Below, piece after piece: positions 1 through 7,507 of a DNA stretch of 64,000 nucleotides. This DNA is from Amycolatopsis thailandensis (GTDB lineage: Bacteria; Actinomycetota; Actinomycetes; Mycobacteriales; Pseudonocardiaceae), in contig NZ_NMQT01000102.1 in the NCBI RefSeq assembly GCF_002234405.1, forward strand, positions 1-64,000, read 5' to 3'. The number at the start of each line of letters is the position of its first letter. Position 1 is the first letter of the stretch. A program made the position numbers and the translations under genes. The notes beneath the pieces are model-generated. The model worked only from the letters and a program-made list of their open reading frames with translations, did no database searches and was not told the origin of the DNA.

Positions 1-16
1 TGCGTCTAGCGCAAGC

Positions 17-90
17 AAGGGGGCCTTCATGTACCTCACAAGGCGCGAAGGTCGAGTTCACTCGGCTCAGCCGAGGGAAGGGGGCCTTCA
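17..90. repeat. Paired intergenic AAGGGGGCCTTCA repeats with a small palindrome
   Basis: The 13-mer AAGGGGGCCTTCA occurs at 17-29 and again at 78-90. Just before the second copy, 61-75 is a near-perfect palindrome: CTCGGCT, one base, then AGCCGAG. A related GGCCTTCACG end closes the hairpin at 147-195. Together these look like members of a short interspersed intergenic repeat family. The stretch 1-146 shows no gene. Confidence 0.6.
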
Positions 91-146
91 CGCGCAGCTG
101 CCGTAACTACTGATGCGTGCGGTGCGAACGTGGCGATCACCGATTC

Positions 147-195
147 CGTGAAGGCCTCCTTGAGGGACTCTGAGTCCCTCAAGGAGGCCTTCACG
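147..195. repeat. 24-bp perfect inverted repeat, terminator-like
   Basis: Positions 147-170 and 172-195 are exact reverse complements with a single T between them; each arm contains AAGGCCTCCTT. The stem lies about 150 bases upstream of the carbonic anhydrase start, so it more likely ends a transcript entering from the left than regulates this gene. It has no T-tract, as is common for actinomycete hairpin terminators. It shares its GGCCTTCA core with the repeats at 17-29 and 78-90, so it may be a mobile or selfish palindrome. Confidence 0.7.
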
Positions 196-342
196 GACCA
201 GACCAGCGACCGACCGCGGCCAGAACCCAGGAAGCCCTCAGAAAAGAAACCACCCGAACCCGCGTTCCCAGTTCATGGGCACGGTTGCGCATCCGTGCAT
301 CCCAACGGTCCACTCGTCGTTACGCCAACCGGAAGGAAGACC

Positions 343-837
343 ATGTCGGTCACCGACGAACTCCTGGCCAACAACGCCGACTACGCCGCGCGCTTTTCCG
401 GACCACTCCCCTTGCCGCCCGCCAAACACGTCGCCGTGCTCGCCTGTATGGACGCCCGTATCAACGTCTACGGCGTCCTCGGCCTGCAAGAAGGCGAAGC
501 GCACGTCATCCGCAACGCGGGCGGCGTCGTCACCGAAGACGAGATCCGTTCCCTCGCGATCAGCCAGCGACTGCTCGGCACGCGGGAAATCATCCTCATC
601 CACCACACCGACTGCGGAATGCTGACCTTCACCGACGACGGCTTCAAGGAATCCATCCGGCAGGACGTCGGCGTCAAGCCGCCCTGGGCCGCCGAAGCGT
701 TCAGCGATCTCGACGAGGACGTCCGTCAGTCGATCGAACGCATCAGGAACAGCCCGTTCATCCCCGAGAAGGATTCCGTCCGCGGCTTCGTCTTCGACGT
801 GGCCACCGGGAAACTGAACGAGGTCACTCCCCGATGA
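343..837 (+). CDS. Beta-class carbonic anhydrase
   Basis: This 164-residue protein should interconvert CO2 and bicarbonate in the cytoplasm using one zinc ion. It carries the two diagnostic beta-CA blocks: CMDAR (Cys35, Asp37, Arg39) and HHTDCG (His88, Cys91), which give the zinc ligands and the Asp-Arg dyad. The length fits the short actinobacterial type. The ATG at 343 is chosen because GGAAGGAAGA lies just upstream and the beta-CA fold begins directly after it; an in-frame GTG at 130 would add residues translated through the 147-195 hairpin. Its last 14 bases overlap the end of the convergent dehydrogenase gene. Confidence 0.93.
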   Translation: MSVTDELLANNADYAARFSGPLPLPPAKHVAVLACMDARINVYGVLGLQEGEAHVIRNAGGVVTEDEIRSLAISQRLLGTREIILIHHTDCGMLTFTDDGFKESIRQDVGVKPPWAAEAFSDLDEDVRQSIERIRNSPFIPEKDSVRGFVFDVATGKLNEVTPR

Positions 838-1609
838 CCTGCTCCACCTTGCGCTGCAGTTTGTTCATCCCGCCGAGCCAGCGGTCGGTCTGCGTGGCCC
901 GCGCGGCGTAATAGTCCGCCACCTCGGGATGCGGCAGCACCAGGAAGCGTCCGGCGGCGATGGCCTCGAACAACGCGTCGGCGACCTGCTCCGGCTGGAT
1001 CGCCGACGCGCCCATCAGCAGTTCGCCCGCGGGACCGGTGTTCTCCAGCATCGCCGTCCGCACGCCTTGCGGGCAGATCGCCTGCACGGTGATCCCGCGG
1101 TGCCGGTACGTCGCCGACAGCCATTCGGCGAAGGCGAGCGCACCGTGTTTGGTCACCGAGTACGACGCCGAGCCGAGACTGGTCAGCAAGCCCGCCGCCG
1201 ACACCGTCGAAATGAAGTGCCCGCGACCGCGTTCGAGCCACGCCGGCAGCAACAGCCTCGACGCCCGCACGTGCGCCATCACGTTGACGTCCCAGATCCG
1301 CGCCCAGTCCTCCTCCGGCGCGTCCACGCCGCCCATCGGCGCGATCCCGGCGTTGGCGCAGAAGACGTCGATCTCGCCGAGGGTTTCGCGAGCGGCCGCG
1401 ATCAGCGACGCGACACCCGCTTCGCTCGCGGCGTCACCGGCCACGGCGGTCCCGCCGATCTCCTTCGCGACTTCGGCCGCGGCGTCCCCGTTCAGGTCGC
1501 CGACGACCACCCGGGCGCCCTCGGCGGCGAACCGGCGGGCGAGGACGGCACCGATGCCGCCCCCGCCGCCGGTGACGACGACACCGGCCCCGGAGAACGA
1601 CGCGGTCAC
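824..1609 (-). CDS. Short-chain dehydrogenase/reductase
   Basis: This is a classical SDR of about 261 residues, a cytoplasmic NAD(P)-dependent oxidoreductase. The Rossmann motif TGGGGGIG lies at residues 13-20, CANAG matches the NNAG position, and the catalytic YSVTK is present about two thirds along. The substrate cannot be read from sequence. The GTG start overlaps the end of the next dehydrogenase gene upstream by four bases, so the two form an operon. The C-terminal tail continues about 70 residues past the fold, as in mycobacterial SDRs that act on lipid or steroid-like substrates; that link is inference. Confidence 0.88.
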   Translation of the reverse strand: MTASFSGAGVVVTGGGGGIGAVLARRFAAEGARVVVGDLNGDAAAEVAKEIGGTAVAGDAASEAGVASLIAAARETLGEIDVFCANAGIAPMGGVDAPEEDWARIWDVNVMAHVRASRLLLPAWLERGRGHFISTVSAAGLLTSLGSASYSVTKHGALAFAEWLSATYRHRGITVQAICPQGVRTAMLENTGPAGELLMGASAIQPEQVADALFEAIAAGRFLVLPHPEVADYYAARATQTDRWLGGMNKLQRKVEQVIGE

Positions 1610-2358
1610 AGGCCACCCGCCAGCGTCACGCCGCCGTCGAGGACGACCGTCTGCCCGGTGATCCAGCCCGACTCCTCCGAAAGCAGGAACGACACCGCGC
1701 CCGCGATGTCCGCCGGGACGCCGAGCCGCTTCATCGGGTACGACTCCGACACCTCTTCTTCGCGGCCTTCGTACAGCGCGGTCGCGAACTTGGTCTTGAC
1801 CACGGCCGGCGCGACGGCGTTCACCCGGATCTTCGGGCCCAGCTCGAAGCCGAGTTCCTTGGTGAGCCGGATCAGCGCGGCCTTGCTGACGCCGTACATA
1901 CCGATCCCGGGCGACGCGCCGAGCCCGGCGATGGACGCGACGTTCACCACCGCGCCGCCGTGCTCCCCCATCCACGCGTCCCGCGCCCGGCGAGTCCACG
2001 AAAGCGGCGCGAGCACGTTGACGGCGAAGATCTTCGCGGCGGCACCGGGGTCGATGTCCAGGGTCGGCCCGAACACCGGGTTGATGCCGGTGTTGTTGAC
2101 CAGCATGTCGAGGCGGCCGAAGGTCTCGATCGTCTTGGCGACGGCCTCGTCCTGGTGCTCGACGTCGTCGGCCTTGCCGGGGACGGCGATCGCGACCGCC
2201 TCGCCACCCAGTTCGGCCACGGCCTCGGCCAGCGGCTCCGGCTTGCGCGCGGTGATGCACACCTTCGCCCCGCGCTCGACCAGGTCCTTGGCGATCCAGA
2301 GGCCGATACCCCGGCTCGCGCCGGTGACGATCGCGACGCGATCCTTGAACGAGTTCAC
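1606..2358 (-). CDS. SDR family oxidoreductase (FabG-like)
   Basis: This 250-residue protein is a second classical SDR. It has TGASRGIG near the N-terminus, NNTG in place of NNAG, and YGVSK as the Tyr/Lys catalytic pair, and it ends with the ITGQTVVLDGG pattern typical of FabG-like enzymes. It resembles the mycobacterial Rv2766c group from memory, including the WMGEHGGAVVN stretch. It starts at GTG 2358 and is followed by the second SDR with a GTGA overlap. It is transcribed divergently from the TetR gene, and the palindrome between them suggests that this regulator controls the pair. Confidence 0.88.
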   Translation of the reverse strand: MNSFKDRVAIVTGASRGIGLWIAKDLVERGAKVCITARKPEPLAEAVAELGGEAVAIAVPGKADDVEHQDEAVAKTIETFGRLDMLVNNTGINPVFGPTLDIDPGAAAKIFAVNVLAPLSWTRRARDAWMGEHGGAVVNVASIAGLGASPGIGMYGVSKAALIRLTKELGFELGPKIRVNAVAPAVVKTKFATALYEGREEEVSESYPMKRLGVPADIAGAVSFLLSEESGWITGQTVVLDGGVTLAGGL

Positions 2359-2411
2359 TCTTCGATCTCCTCTGTGTTCACCAACGAGTGTTCACCCACG
2401 AGCGCAGTCAC

Positions 2412-2429
2412 TAAGCGAGCGCTCACTTA
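2412..2429. promoter_or_regulatory. TetR-type palindromic operator
   Basis: The 18 bases TAAGCGAGCGCTCACTTA form a palindrome with one mismatch per half. They lie between the divergent SDR operon (start 2358) and the TetR gene (start 2497). Palindromes of the TnAGTGAGCGCTCACTnA kind are common operators for TetR regulators of lipid or steroid catabolism in actinobacteria. The position suggests autoregulation plus control of the SDR pair. Confidence 0.72.
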
Positions 2430-2496
2430 CAATGGGAAGGTCCGAAGGTGGTGTCAAGCCCACCATCGGCGTACGAGCGTCTGGGAGGATCTGCGG

Positions 2497-3111
2497 ATGA
2501 CCATGTCGCTGTCGGCCGAACTGTGGCCCGACGTCCAGCCGGAGACGGCACGCCGACTGATGCTGGCCGGGGTCGAGTCGTTCGCTCGGCGCGGCTATCA
2601 CGCGACCACGACCCGGGACATCGCCTCGGCGGCCGGCATGAGCCCCGCGGCGCTGTACGTGCACTTCCCGTCCAAGGCCGCGCTGCTGTTCGCGATCTCG
2701 AAGTACGGCCACGAGCAGACACTCTCCCTGGTCGAGAGCGTCGTGGCACGCGAGACCGACCCGGTCGAGCGGATCCGGCTGCTGGTCGAGGACTTCGTGG
2801 CCTGGCACGCGCGGCGGCACACCGTGGCCCGCGTGGTGCAGTACGAACTGCACGCGCTGCCGGACGAGGAGTTCGAGATCGTCGCGAAACTGCGCCGCCG
2901 CATCGAGCAGGTCGTGCGCGAGGTCATCACCGAAGGCTCGCGAGTGGGCGTCTTCACCGTCGGCGACCCGCACACCGCCGCCCGCGCCGTACTCTCGCTC
3001 GGCGTCGACGTCTCCCGCTGGTACAGCGACCGCGCCCGCCAGACCCCGAAGAAGCTGGGCCAGGAGTACAGCGAGCTGGTGCTGCGCATGCTCGGCACGA
3101 AACTCTCCTGA
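2497..3111 (+). CDS. TetR/AcrR family transcriptional regulator
   Basis: The 204-residue product has an N-terminal TetR helix-turn-helix (residues about 20-65, with TRDIASAAGMSPAALYVHF) and an all-helical ligand-binding C-terminal domain. The ATG at 2497 has GGGAGGA eight bases upstream. It should bind the palindrome at 2412-2429 and repress the divergent dehydrogenase genes until a ligand, unknown here, releases it. Confidence 0.9.
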   Translation: MTMSLSAELWPDVQPETARRLMLAGVESFARRGYHATTTRDIASAAGMSPAALYVHFPSKAALLFAISKYGHEQTLSLVESVVARETDPVERIRLLVEDFVAWHARRHTVARVVQYELHALPDEEFEIVAKLRRRIEQVVREVITEGSRVGVFTVGDPHTAARAVLSLGVDVSRWYSDRARQTPKKLGQEYSELVLRMLGTKLS

Positions 3112-3269
3112 CCAGTACTGATCGACCTCCGTCGGCGCTACCGCCACCAGAGTGACATACCAACTGGTCGGTATCGAGAATTACCCGTTGAGACGTTGAC
3201 CACATACTAAGCGGTTGTTAACTTGCCCGGACCGCACCGCCGCAGCAGCGCCGAGCGAAGGGCACACCG

Positions 3270-3392
3270 ATGGCCGAGAGCGCACCGAACGTCCCCGGAA
3301 CAGCATCTGAACCGACGATCACCGTGACCCAGCGCCGCAGGGCCGCCACCGCCGCGGCACTCGCGTCATCGGTCGAGTGGTACGACTACTAA
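3270..3392 (+). pseudogene. Truncated MFS (MHS-type) transporter, first 40 codons
   Basis: The open frame from ATG 3270 (GCGAAG upstream) ends with AALASSVEWYDY and then an immediate TAA. This is the conserved start of the first transmembrane helix of metabolite:H+ symporter family MFS proteins, where the family normally continues for about 400 more residues. No continuation is found in any frame after 3392. The sequence character also changes here. It is read as the left edge of an insertion or rearrangement that cut the gene at about position 3390. The missing remainder is not in the window. Confidence 0.72.
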
Positions 3393-3726
3393 ATCGGCAA
3401 GGCTGTGACCAGGGGCTTTACACACCCGCACCTATTCTGACCTGCTCAAACACGCTCATGGGTACTCAATGAGACTCACTCTGATTCGACCTGCGACGGC
3501 CTGGCGACGGCCTGGGCGCCACCGCCTCACGGGATCACCAAGCCGTCCAAGGCTGCAGATTACGCAACCGAATCATGACCTACAGGAACGACCTCACCGT
3601 CGACCGCATCCGTCAGGGTCGTGACAGACAGTGTCAGAAGGCTGCACGGGCAGGGCTGTGGCGGTTCGGGGTTCCTGATTCCCGGCGGGCGCAGCTTGAG
3701 GTCGATCCGGTCCAGCACCGGCAGCG
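3393..3726. other. Gene-free junction sequence right of the transporter break
   Basis: These 334 bases follow the transporter break and carry no supported gene. They contain a direct repeat of GCGACGGCCTGG at about 3493-3514. If an integrative element entered at 3390, its left attachment site should lie at the start of this stretch. No second copy of the transporter-side sequence is visible elsewhere in the window. Confidence 0.4.
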
Positions 3727-4353
3727 TCAAACTGACGGTGGCGTCCACAATTTTTGGGAGAGCAGTTCGGTTCGCTCGATCGGCACCAGACCGTCGTCGA
3801 GTCCACGCAACCGCCTGTACAGATCGCGCATTTCACCACGATCTGCGATCAGGTTCTGACGAACCGCCAGCTCCAGAACCGTGGTGGTATTCATCAAGAT
3901 GAGTGAGCCCACCTCGTCGCCGCGATCGCGCATGCGCTGGAGACGGGCTCGTTCGAACTCGGCCGTCTTTGCACCGTTGCCGTCGTCGATGAGGACGCGA
4001 ACGTCGTCGCCGGATTCAGCTTCCACAACTGCGTGAGCGACCACCATCAGCTCACCCAGGTCTTTACGCTGTCGAAGACGCTGGCTCATCGGCAAACTCG
4101 TGATCCGCTGAACTACCTGCTCCAACTGCGGTGTCGGATTATCGGGCAGAACCTCGATCAACTTCTGCGGAAGCTTCCTCCACACAGTCGCAGCCGGGGC
4201 AAAACGTTGGTCGCGCGATGCCTTACCCAACACTTCGTCCTGGACGCTCTCCGGCGCAGCGAGCGGACCCACGACCTGAAACAGCAATCGTTCACGACGA
4301 ACGGAGAAGAAGTTCAGGCTCGGGCCAGCATCAATGATCGGCCGATGGCTCAT
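3727..4353 (-). CDS. PIN-domain-like protein, probable toxin or RNase of an XRE-ImmA module
   Basis: The 208-residue product begins with MSHRPIIDAGPSL, which fits the first PIN acidic residue (Asp8). It continues with PESVQDEVLGK (acidic residue of the second motif), GELMVVAHAVVEAE, and VLIDDGNGAK (a later Asp). These match the spaced acidic residues of PIN-fold metal-dependent RNases, though sequence similarity is weak. The start overlaps the end of the ImmA-like gene by ATGA, so it is the last gene of a three-gene operon. It could act as a toxin released when the metallopeptidase cleaves the XRE repressor. That function is inferred from context. Confidence 0.6.
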   Translation of the reverse strand: MSHRPIIDAGPSLNFFSVRRERLLFQVVGPLAAPESVQDEVLGKASRDQRFAPAATVWRKLPQKLIEVLPDNPTPQLEQVVQRITSLPMSQRLRQRKDLGELMVVAHAVVEAESGDDVRVLIDDGNGAKTAEFERARLQRMRDRGDEVGSLILMNTTTVLELAVRQNLIADRGEMRDLYRRLRGLDDGLVPIERTELLSQKLWTPPSV

Positions 4354-5201
4354 TCGGCCCCGCGGTTGTCCGACTCATCCAACGCACCGAGGATGGCGTC
4401 CAGTTCGGCGTGGTCGACCTCCACGATGGGTAGATCAGCAGGATCAGCCCACGTCACAGGTCTATTTGCAGAAACGACACCAGCGGCCTGCAAATCGTCC
4501 TCGACTTCGGCCAGCGGAGCGCCGCGCAACGTGGCGATCGCCTGCGCCGACACCACGGACTCGGCGTAGCCCCTGATTGCGCGAGCAAGTAGGCGCTGCG
4601 GCGCCCGTCGATGATTAGCTTCGTCTTGCAAAGCCCGGTACTGATCACTCCACCCGAACCGAGTGGCCAGCTCAGGCGTGGTCACATGTATCCACTCCCG
4701 CTTGGTCGCAATATCGATGTGCCCGCCCTCGCACAGCTGGATGGCCGCCAACGCCGGTGAGACGAGGAAGCGCTGTACCACGGCCGACAACGTCGCGTGT
4801 GAGATCGGGCCGTGTTCGGCCAGGAAGTCAGCCAAACCTGCAAGCGGGACCAGTAGATGTCGAGCGAACACGTCGGCCCGCCGCTCCACGTCATCTCGAA
4901 CTCCCCATTTGACGTCTCGGGGTTCCACCCAGTCGCCGAAGATCACATGGCCTAGCTCGTGACCGAGGTTGCTGCGCTGGCGCATCGGACGTTGGCTGCG
5001 CGCAACACCGATGAACACGACACCACGCTGCGGGTCGCGCATCGTCAGGCCGTGTTCGTCGGGTCCCGCATCCAACACTGCGACATCGAAGCCTGTCGTC
5101 TGCTCTATTAGCGCTACCAGGTCACCTAACGGCTGGACGCCCAGGCGATACGTGGCACGGAACTCCTCGGCCGCGACGCGGCCTTCAGCTTCGGCATCCA
5201 T
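4350..5201 (-). CDS. ImmA/IrrE family metallopeptidase
   Basis: This 283-residue protein carries the zinc-metallopeptidase motif HELGH at residues 81-85 and a downstream ERRADVFARHLLVP segment that supplies the third ligand, as in the ImmA/IrrE family. These enzymes cleave XRE-type repressors, as in ICEBs1 ImmA-ImmR and Deinococcus IrrE-DdrO. The gene lies 14 bases after the XRE gene and overlaps the PIN-like gene by four bases, an order consistent with repressor, protease and effector. The 100 residues after the peptidase domain are helical and not recognised. Confidence 0.85.
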   Translation of the reverse strand: MDAEAEGRVAAEEFRATYRLGVQPLGDLVALIEQTTGFDVAVLDAGPDEHGLTMRDPQRGVVFIGVARSQRPMRQRSNLGHELGHVIFGDWVEPRDVKWGVRDDVERRADVFARHLLVPLAGLADFLAEHGPISHATLSAVVQRFLVSPALAAIQLCEGGHIDIATKREWIHVTTPELATRFGWSDQYRALQDEANHRRAPQRLLARAIRGYAESVVSAQAIATLRGAPLAEVEDDLQAAGVVSANRPVTWADPADLPIVEVDHAELDAILGALDESDNRGAE

Positions 5202-5215
5202 CTCGTGTCAGCCAG

Positions 5216-5548
5216 TCACACGGTCGCCGGAACAGCCTGGTCATCCAGGTAGGCGTCCAGTTCCAGGAAGTGCAGCAGTGCTGTGCGCATCTCCTGCATG
5301 TCCGATTCGTTCGTCGATCGTGGGGCGCACTGCACCCGATCAGCCAAGGTCCCCGTGCCGGTCAGCTCAGCGATGGTATGGCCAGTGGCCTGAGCGATCG
5401 CTGCTATCTCTGGCAGTTTCGCGTCCCTGTCGCCGGCGACAATCCGCGACAACGTCGGCTGCGAGATACCCGTCGACGCCGCGACGGCGCGCTGGGAGAG
5501 ATCTGCTTGCTTGAGGGCGCGTTCGATCAGCATGCCGACGTTGGCCAT
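5216..5548 (-). CDS. XRE family helix-turn-helix repressor
   Basis: The product is 110 residues. The helix-turn-helix covers residues about 8-60, with LSQRAVAASTGISQPTLSRIVAGDR. The ATG at 5548 has GGAG about eight bases upstream. As first gene of the XRE / ImmA / PIN operon it probably binds the inverted repeat 5566-5592 in its own promoter. The C-terminal 40 residues may hold the site cleaved by the adjacent metallopeptidase; this is inference from ImmR and DdrO. Confidence 0.85.
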   Translation of the reverse strand: MANVGMLIERALKQADLSQRAVAASTGISQPTLSRIVAGDRDAKLPEIAAIAQATGHTIAELTGTGTLADRVQCAPRSTNESDMQEMRTALLHFLELDAYLDDQAVPATV

Positions 5549-5565
5549 CGCAGCACTCCAATCTG

Positions 5566-5592
5566 TGAATCAGGACCCGGTTCCGTGATTCA
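5566..5592. promoter_or_regulatory. Probable operator of the XRE repressor
   Basis: TGAATCA at 5566-5572 and TGATTCA at 5586-5592 form an inverted repeat, and the inner bases (GGACC / GGTTCC) extend the symmetry. It lies 18 bases upstream of the repressor start, where an autoregulatory operator would be expected. Confidence 0.6.
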
Positions 5593-5621
5593 GCATAGTC
5601 GTCAACGGCCCTTGAGGCCAC

Positions 5622-5652
5622 CTGAACTGTGGTGGAAGGCACCACAGTTCAG
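5622..5652. repeat. 13-bp perfect inverted repeat
   Basis: CTGAACTGTGGTG (5622-5634), five bases, then CACCACAGTTCAG (5640-5652). It sits between the XRE promoter and the end of the leftward operon from 9104. It may be the terminator of that operon or a second operator. There is no T-tract on either strand. Confidence 0.6.
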
Positions 5653-5867
5653 TTACAAACCATGCTCATCTTCACCCCCTGCAACTTCGGCCCAGGAGGG
5701 ACAGTGACAGTTGTTATACACGCCACACAAAGACCGCATCCGTCGTTGTCGTGCGGTCCGAGCGGGTGGTATCGGTCGCAGAACGCACCCTTTCCAGGGG
5801 CCGGCAGGCTGACCTTGTTGGCGGCGAAGCCGCACTGGGGCAGTTGAGCCGCAACAGCTCGCTGCAC
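5649..5867 (-). CDS. Possible small Cys-containing protein, 72 aa
   Basis: The frame would encode 72 residues with a DGCGLCVAC cluster and a final VCN, and its stop falls inside the hairpin at 5622-5652. It lies 71 bases downstream of the leftward operon gene ending at 5939. No convincing ribosome binding site is visible, and no family is recognised. It may be the last gene of that operon or chance. Confidence 0.25.
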   Translation of the reverse strand: MQRAVAAQLPQCGFAANKVSLPAPGKGAFCDRYHPLGPHDNDGCGLCVACITTVTVPPGPKLQGVKMSMVCN

Positions 5868-5938
5868 GACGCCCTCGCTGAGAAATCCGGAGGGAGGCGG
5901 GCAGCTCCGGGCCCGGCACGAGGGTGATGTCGACGGTT

Positions 5939-7507
5939 CTAGTAGCGATCCCAGCGGATGGGCTTGCGCTTCGCTGCGATCAGAGTGGCGCGGTCGAGCA
6001 TGATTCCGTCACCAGTGGCGTGTTTGGTCAGGCTGCTGATGGCTGTTCCCAGCTCGTGTCGTTTGCCGGGCGCGGTGATGTCCTCGAGGAGTGTTTCGAT
6101 CGTGGCGGCAAGGGCTCCGGGGCCGGTGCCGCCGTATCCCCAGGCGTGGCCGCTGACGTGTTCAGGGACGGGCATGAGGTAGAGCGTGCCGCTTGTCGTC
6201 CGGACCCAGGCGGTTCCTTCGAGGATGACGACGGCGAGGTCGTCGGTGGTGGGCAGACGTTCGGGGATCAGAGTGACCACCCTGGTGACGCCGAGTCCGT
6301 AGGCGCTGGTCTGCTCGACTACTGGCGCACCAGTCGCCGGGTCTTCAAGATACCGAAATCGGTCGGTGCTACGCCGATCCTCAATCCGCTGATGTCCCGC
6401 TGTGCGGAGACTCGGTTGCAACGTGGCCAGCCACTCGTGGACGACCGAGTGGCCTAGGTCGTCGCGGAAGCGTTGCAGCTCGTCATTGTGAAAACTGGCG
6501 ATGTGGGTGTAGGGAAAACACCGGCAGCTGTCGAGGACGTAGCCGATGTCGACACATTCCGCTGCGAGTTCGTCGGTGCGGTGAAACAGATCCATCCAAG
6601 CCGCTCGGCGATCTTGCTCAGGGACACGACGATCGTCATAGCCGCGGTCGATGACGGTGGCGGGCCGCGCGGCGATGGTGAGACAGTAGTCGACGTCAAG
6701 CTTCTCGATCTCGGCGACGGCCGCTTCAGTGTGGCGGATCGAAGCGCCGAGCCGGGCATGACCGAGGTCGATCAAGGTCCGGGCGACCACACTGTTCGGG
6801 TCGTTCTCCATGGCCGCGGTAGTGTAAAGCGCGGCGACGTCATGGTCGGGGACCACAGGCAGCGCGACCGCAGAAACCGCACCCGGACGCCATTGCTCGA
6901 GTAGATCCCGGCGGCGCAGCAGCGGCGGAAAGAACGGGATGGGCTGACCCAGGAACGATGCCAGCTGACGCCATGTGGTCATCGTGTCGCGGTCCAGCTG
7001 CACCGGCGGCATGTCCGGATAGTGCACCTCCAGCGTCGGCAGCTCCTCCTCGACCTGCATATTGACCCATGTCGTGACCTTGACGAGCACATACGGATAC
7101 GGGAACGGCAGCTCGTCGTCGGTACACACGATGCCCGCGTTGAAATTCTGCCCGGTCCCATACGCGATGACCACGACGCCCGCGCAGGACGACCACGCCA
7201 GGTAAGTGAGCGCGCCGTCGCCATGCCGGGCACCGAGATACCGGGCAGCGCTACGAGCCGGCCGCTGATGCTCCAACGGGACCCGGCTGGCGAAGCGGCG
7301 ACTGCGGGTACCAGCTGCCCACCGGATCACCTCACTGCTCGTCCAGAGTCCGTCGACGGGTTCCGGAAACCCCGGTCTCGCGACAAGTCGGGTTGTCTCA
7401 CCTGCGGACAGGTCGAACCACGCGGCGACGTCAGCACTGTCCACCCACCTCGTGGTCGCTGTGGCAGTAGCATCAGGCAGGTCGACGTCCGAAATTTGGC
7501 CCGTCAT
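5939..7507 (-). CDS. Hypothetical protein, 522 aa, third gene of an unknown operon
   Basis: No family is recognised. Residues about 20-65 (WVDSADVAAWFDLSAGETTRLV) resemble an AlpA/MerR-like helix-turn-helix, where a DNA-binding head would sit. The rest is mixed alpha-beta with a DYCLTIAARPATVIDRGYDDRR stretch and no clear catalytic motif. It overlaps the preceding gene by ATGA, so it is co-translated with it. It is read as the cytoplasmic partner of the membrane protein at 8625-9104. Confidence 0.75.
   Translation of the reverse strand: MTGQISDVDLPDATATATTRWVDSADVAAWFDLSAGETTRLVARPGFPEPVDGLWTSSEVIRWAAGTRSRRFASRVPLEHQRPARSAARYLGARHGDGALTYLAWSSCAGVVVIAYGTGQNFNAGIVCTDDELPFPYPYVLVKVTTWVNMQVEEELPTLEVHYPDMPPVQLDRDTMTTWRQLASFLGQPIPFFPPLLRRRDLLEQWRPGAVSAVALPVVPDHDVAALYTTAAMENDPNSVVARTLIDLGHARLGASIRHTEAAVAEIEKLDVDYCLTIAARPATVIDRGYDDRRVPEQDRRAAWMDLFHRTDELAAECVDIGYVLDSCRCFPYTHIASFHNDELQRFRDDLGHSVVHEWLATLQPSLRTAGHQRIEDRRSTDRFRYLEDPATGAPVVEQTSAYGLGVTRVVTLIPERLPTTDDLAVVILEGTAWVRTTSGTLYLMPVPEHVSGHAWGYGGTGPGALAATIETLLEDITAPGKRHELGTAISSLTKHATGDGIMLDRATLIAAKRKPIRWDRY

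Noticed and set aside
130..342. Extension of the carbonic anhydrase frame upstream to GTG 130
   Set aside because: The extra 71 residues are translated through a terminator-like hairpin and lack family similarity; GGAAGGAAGA supports ATG 343.
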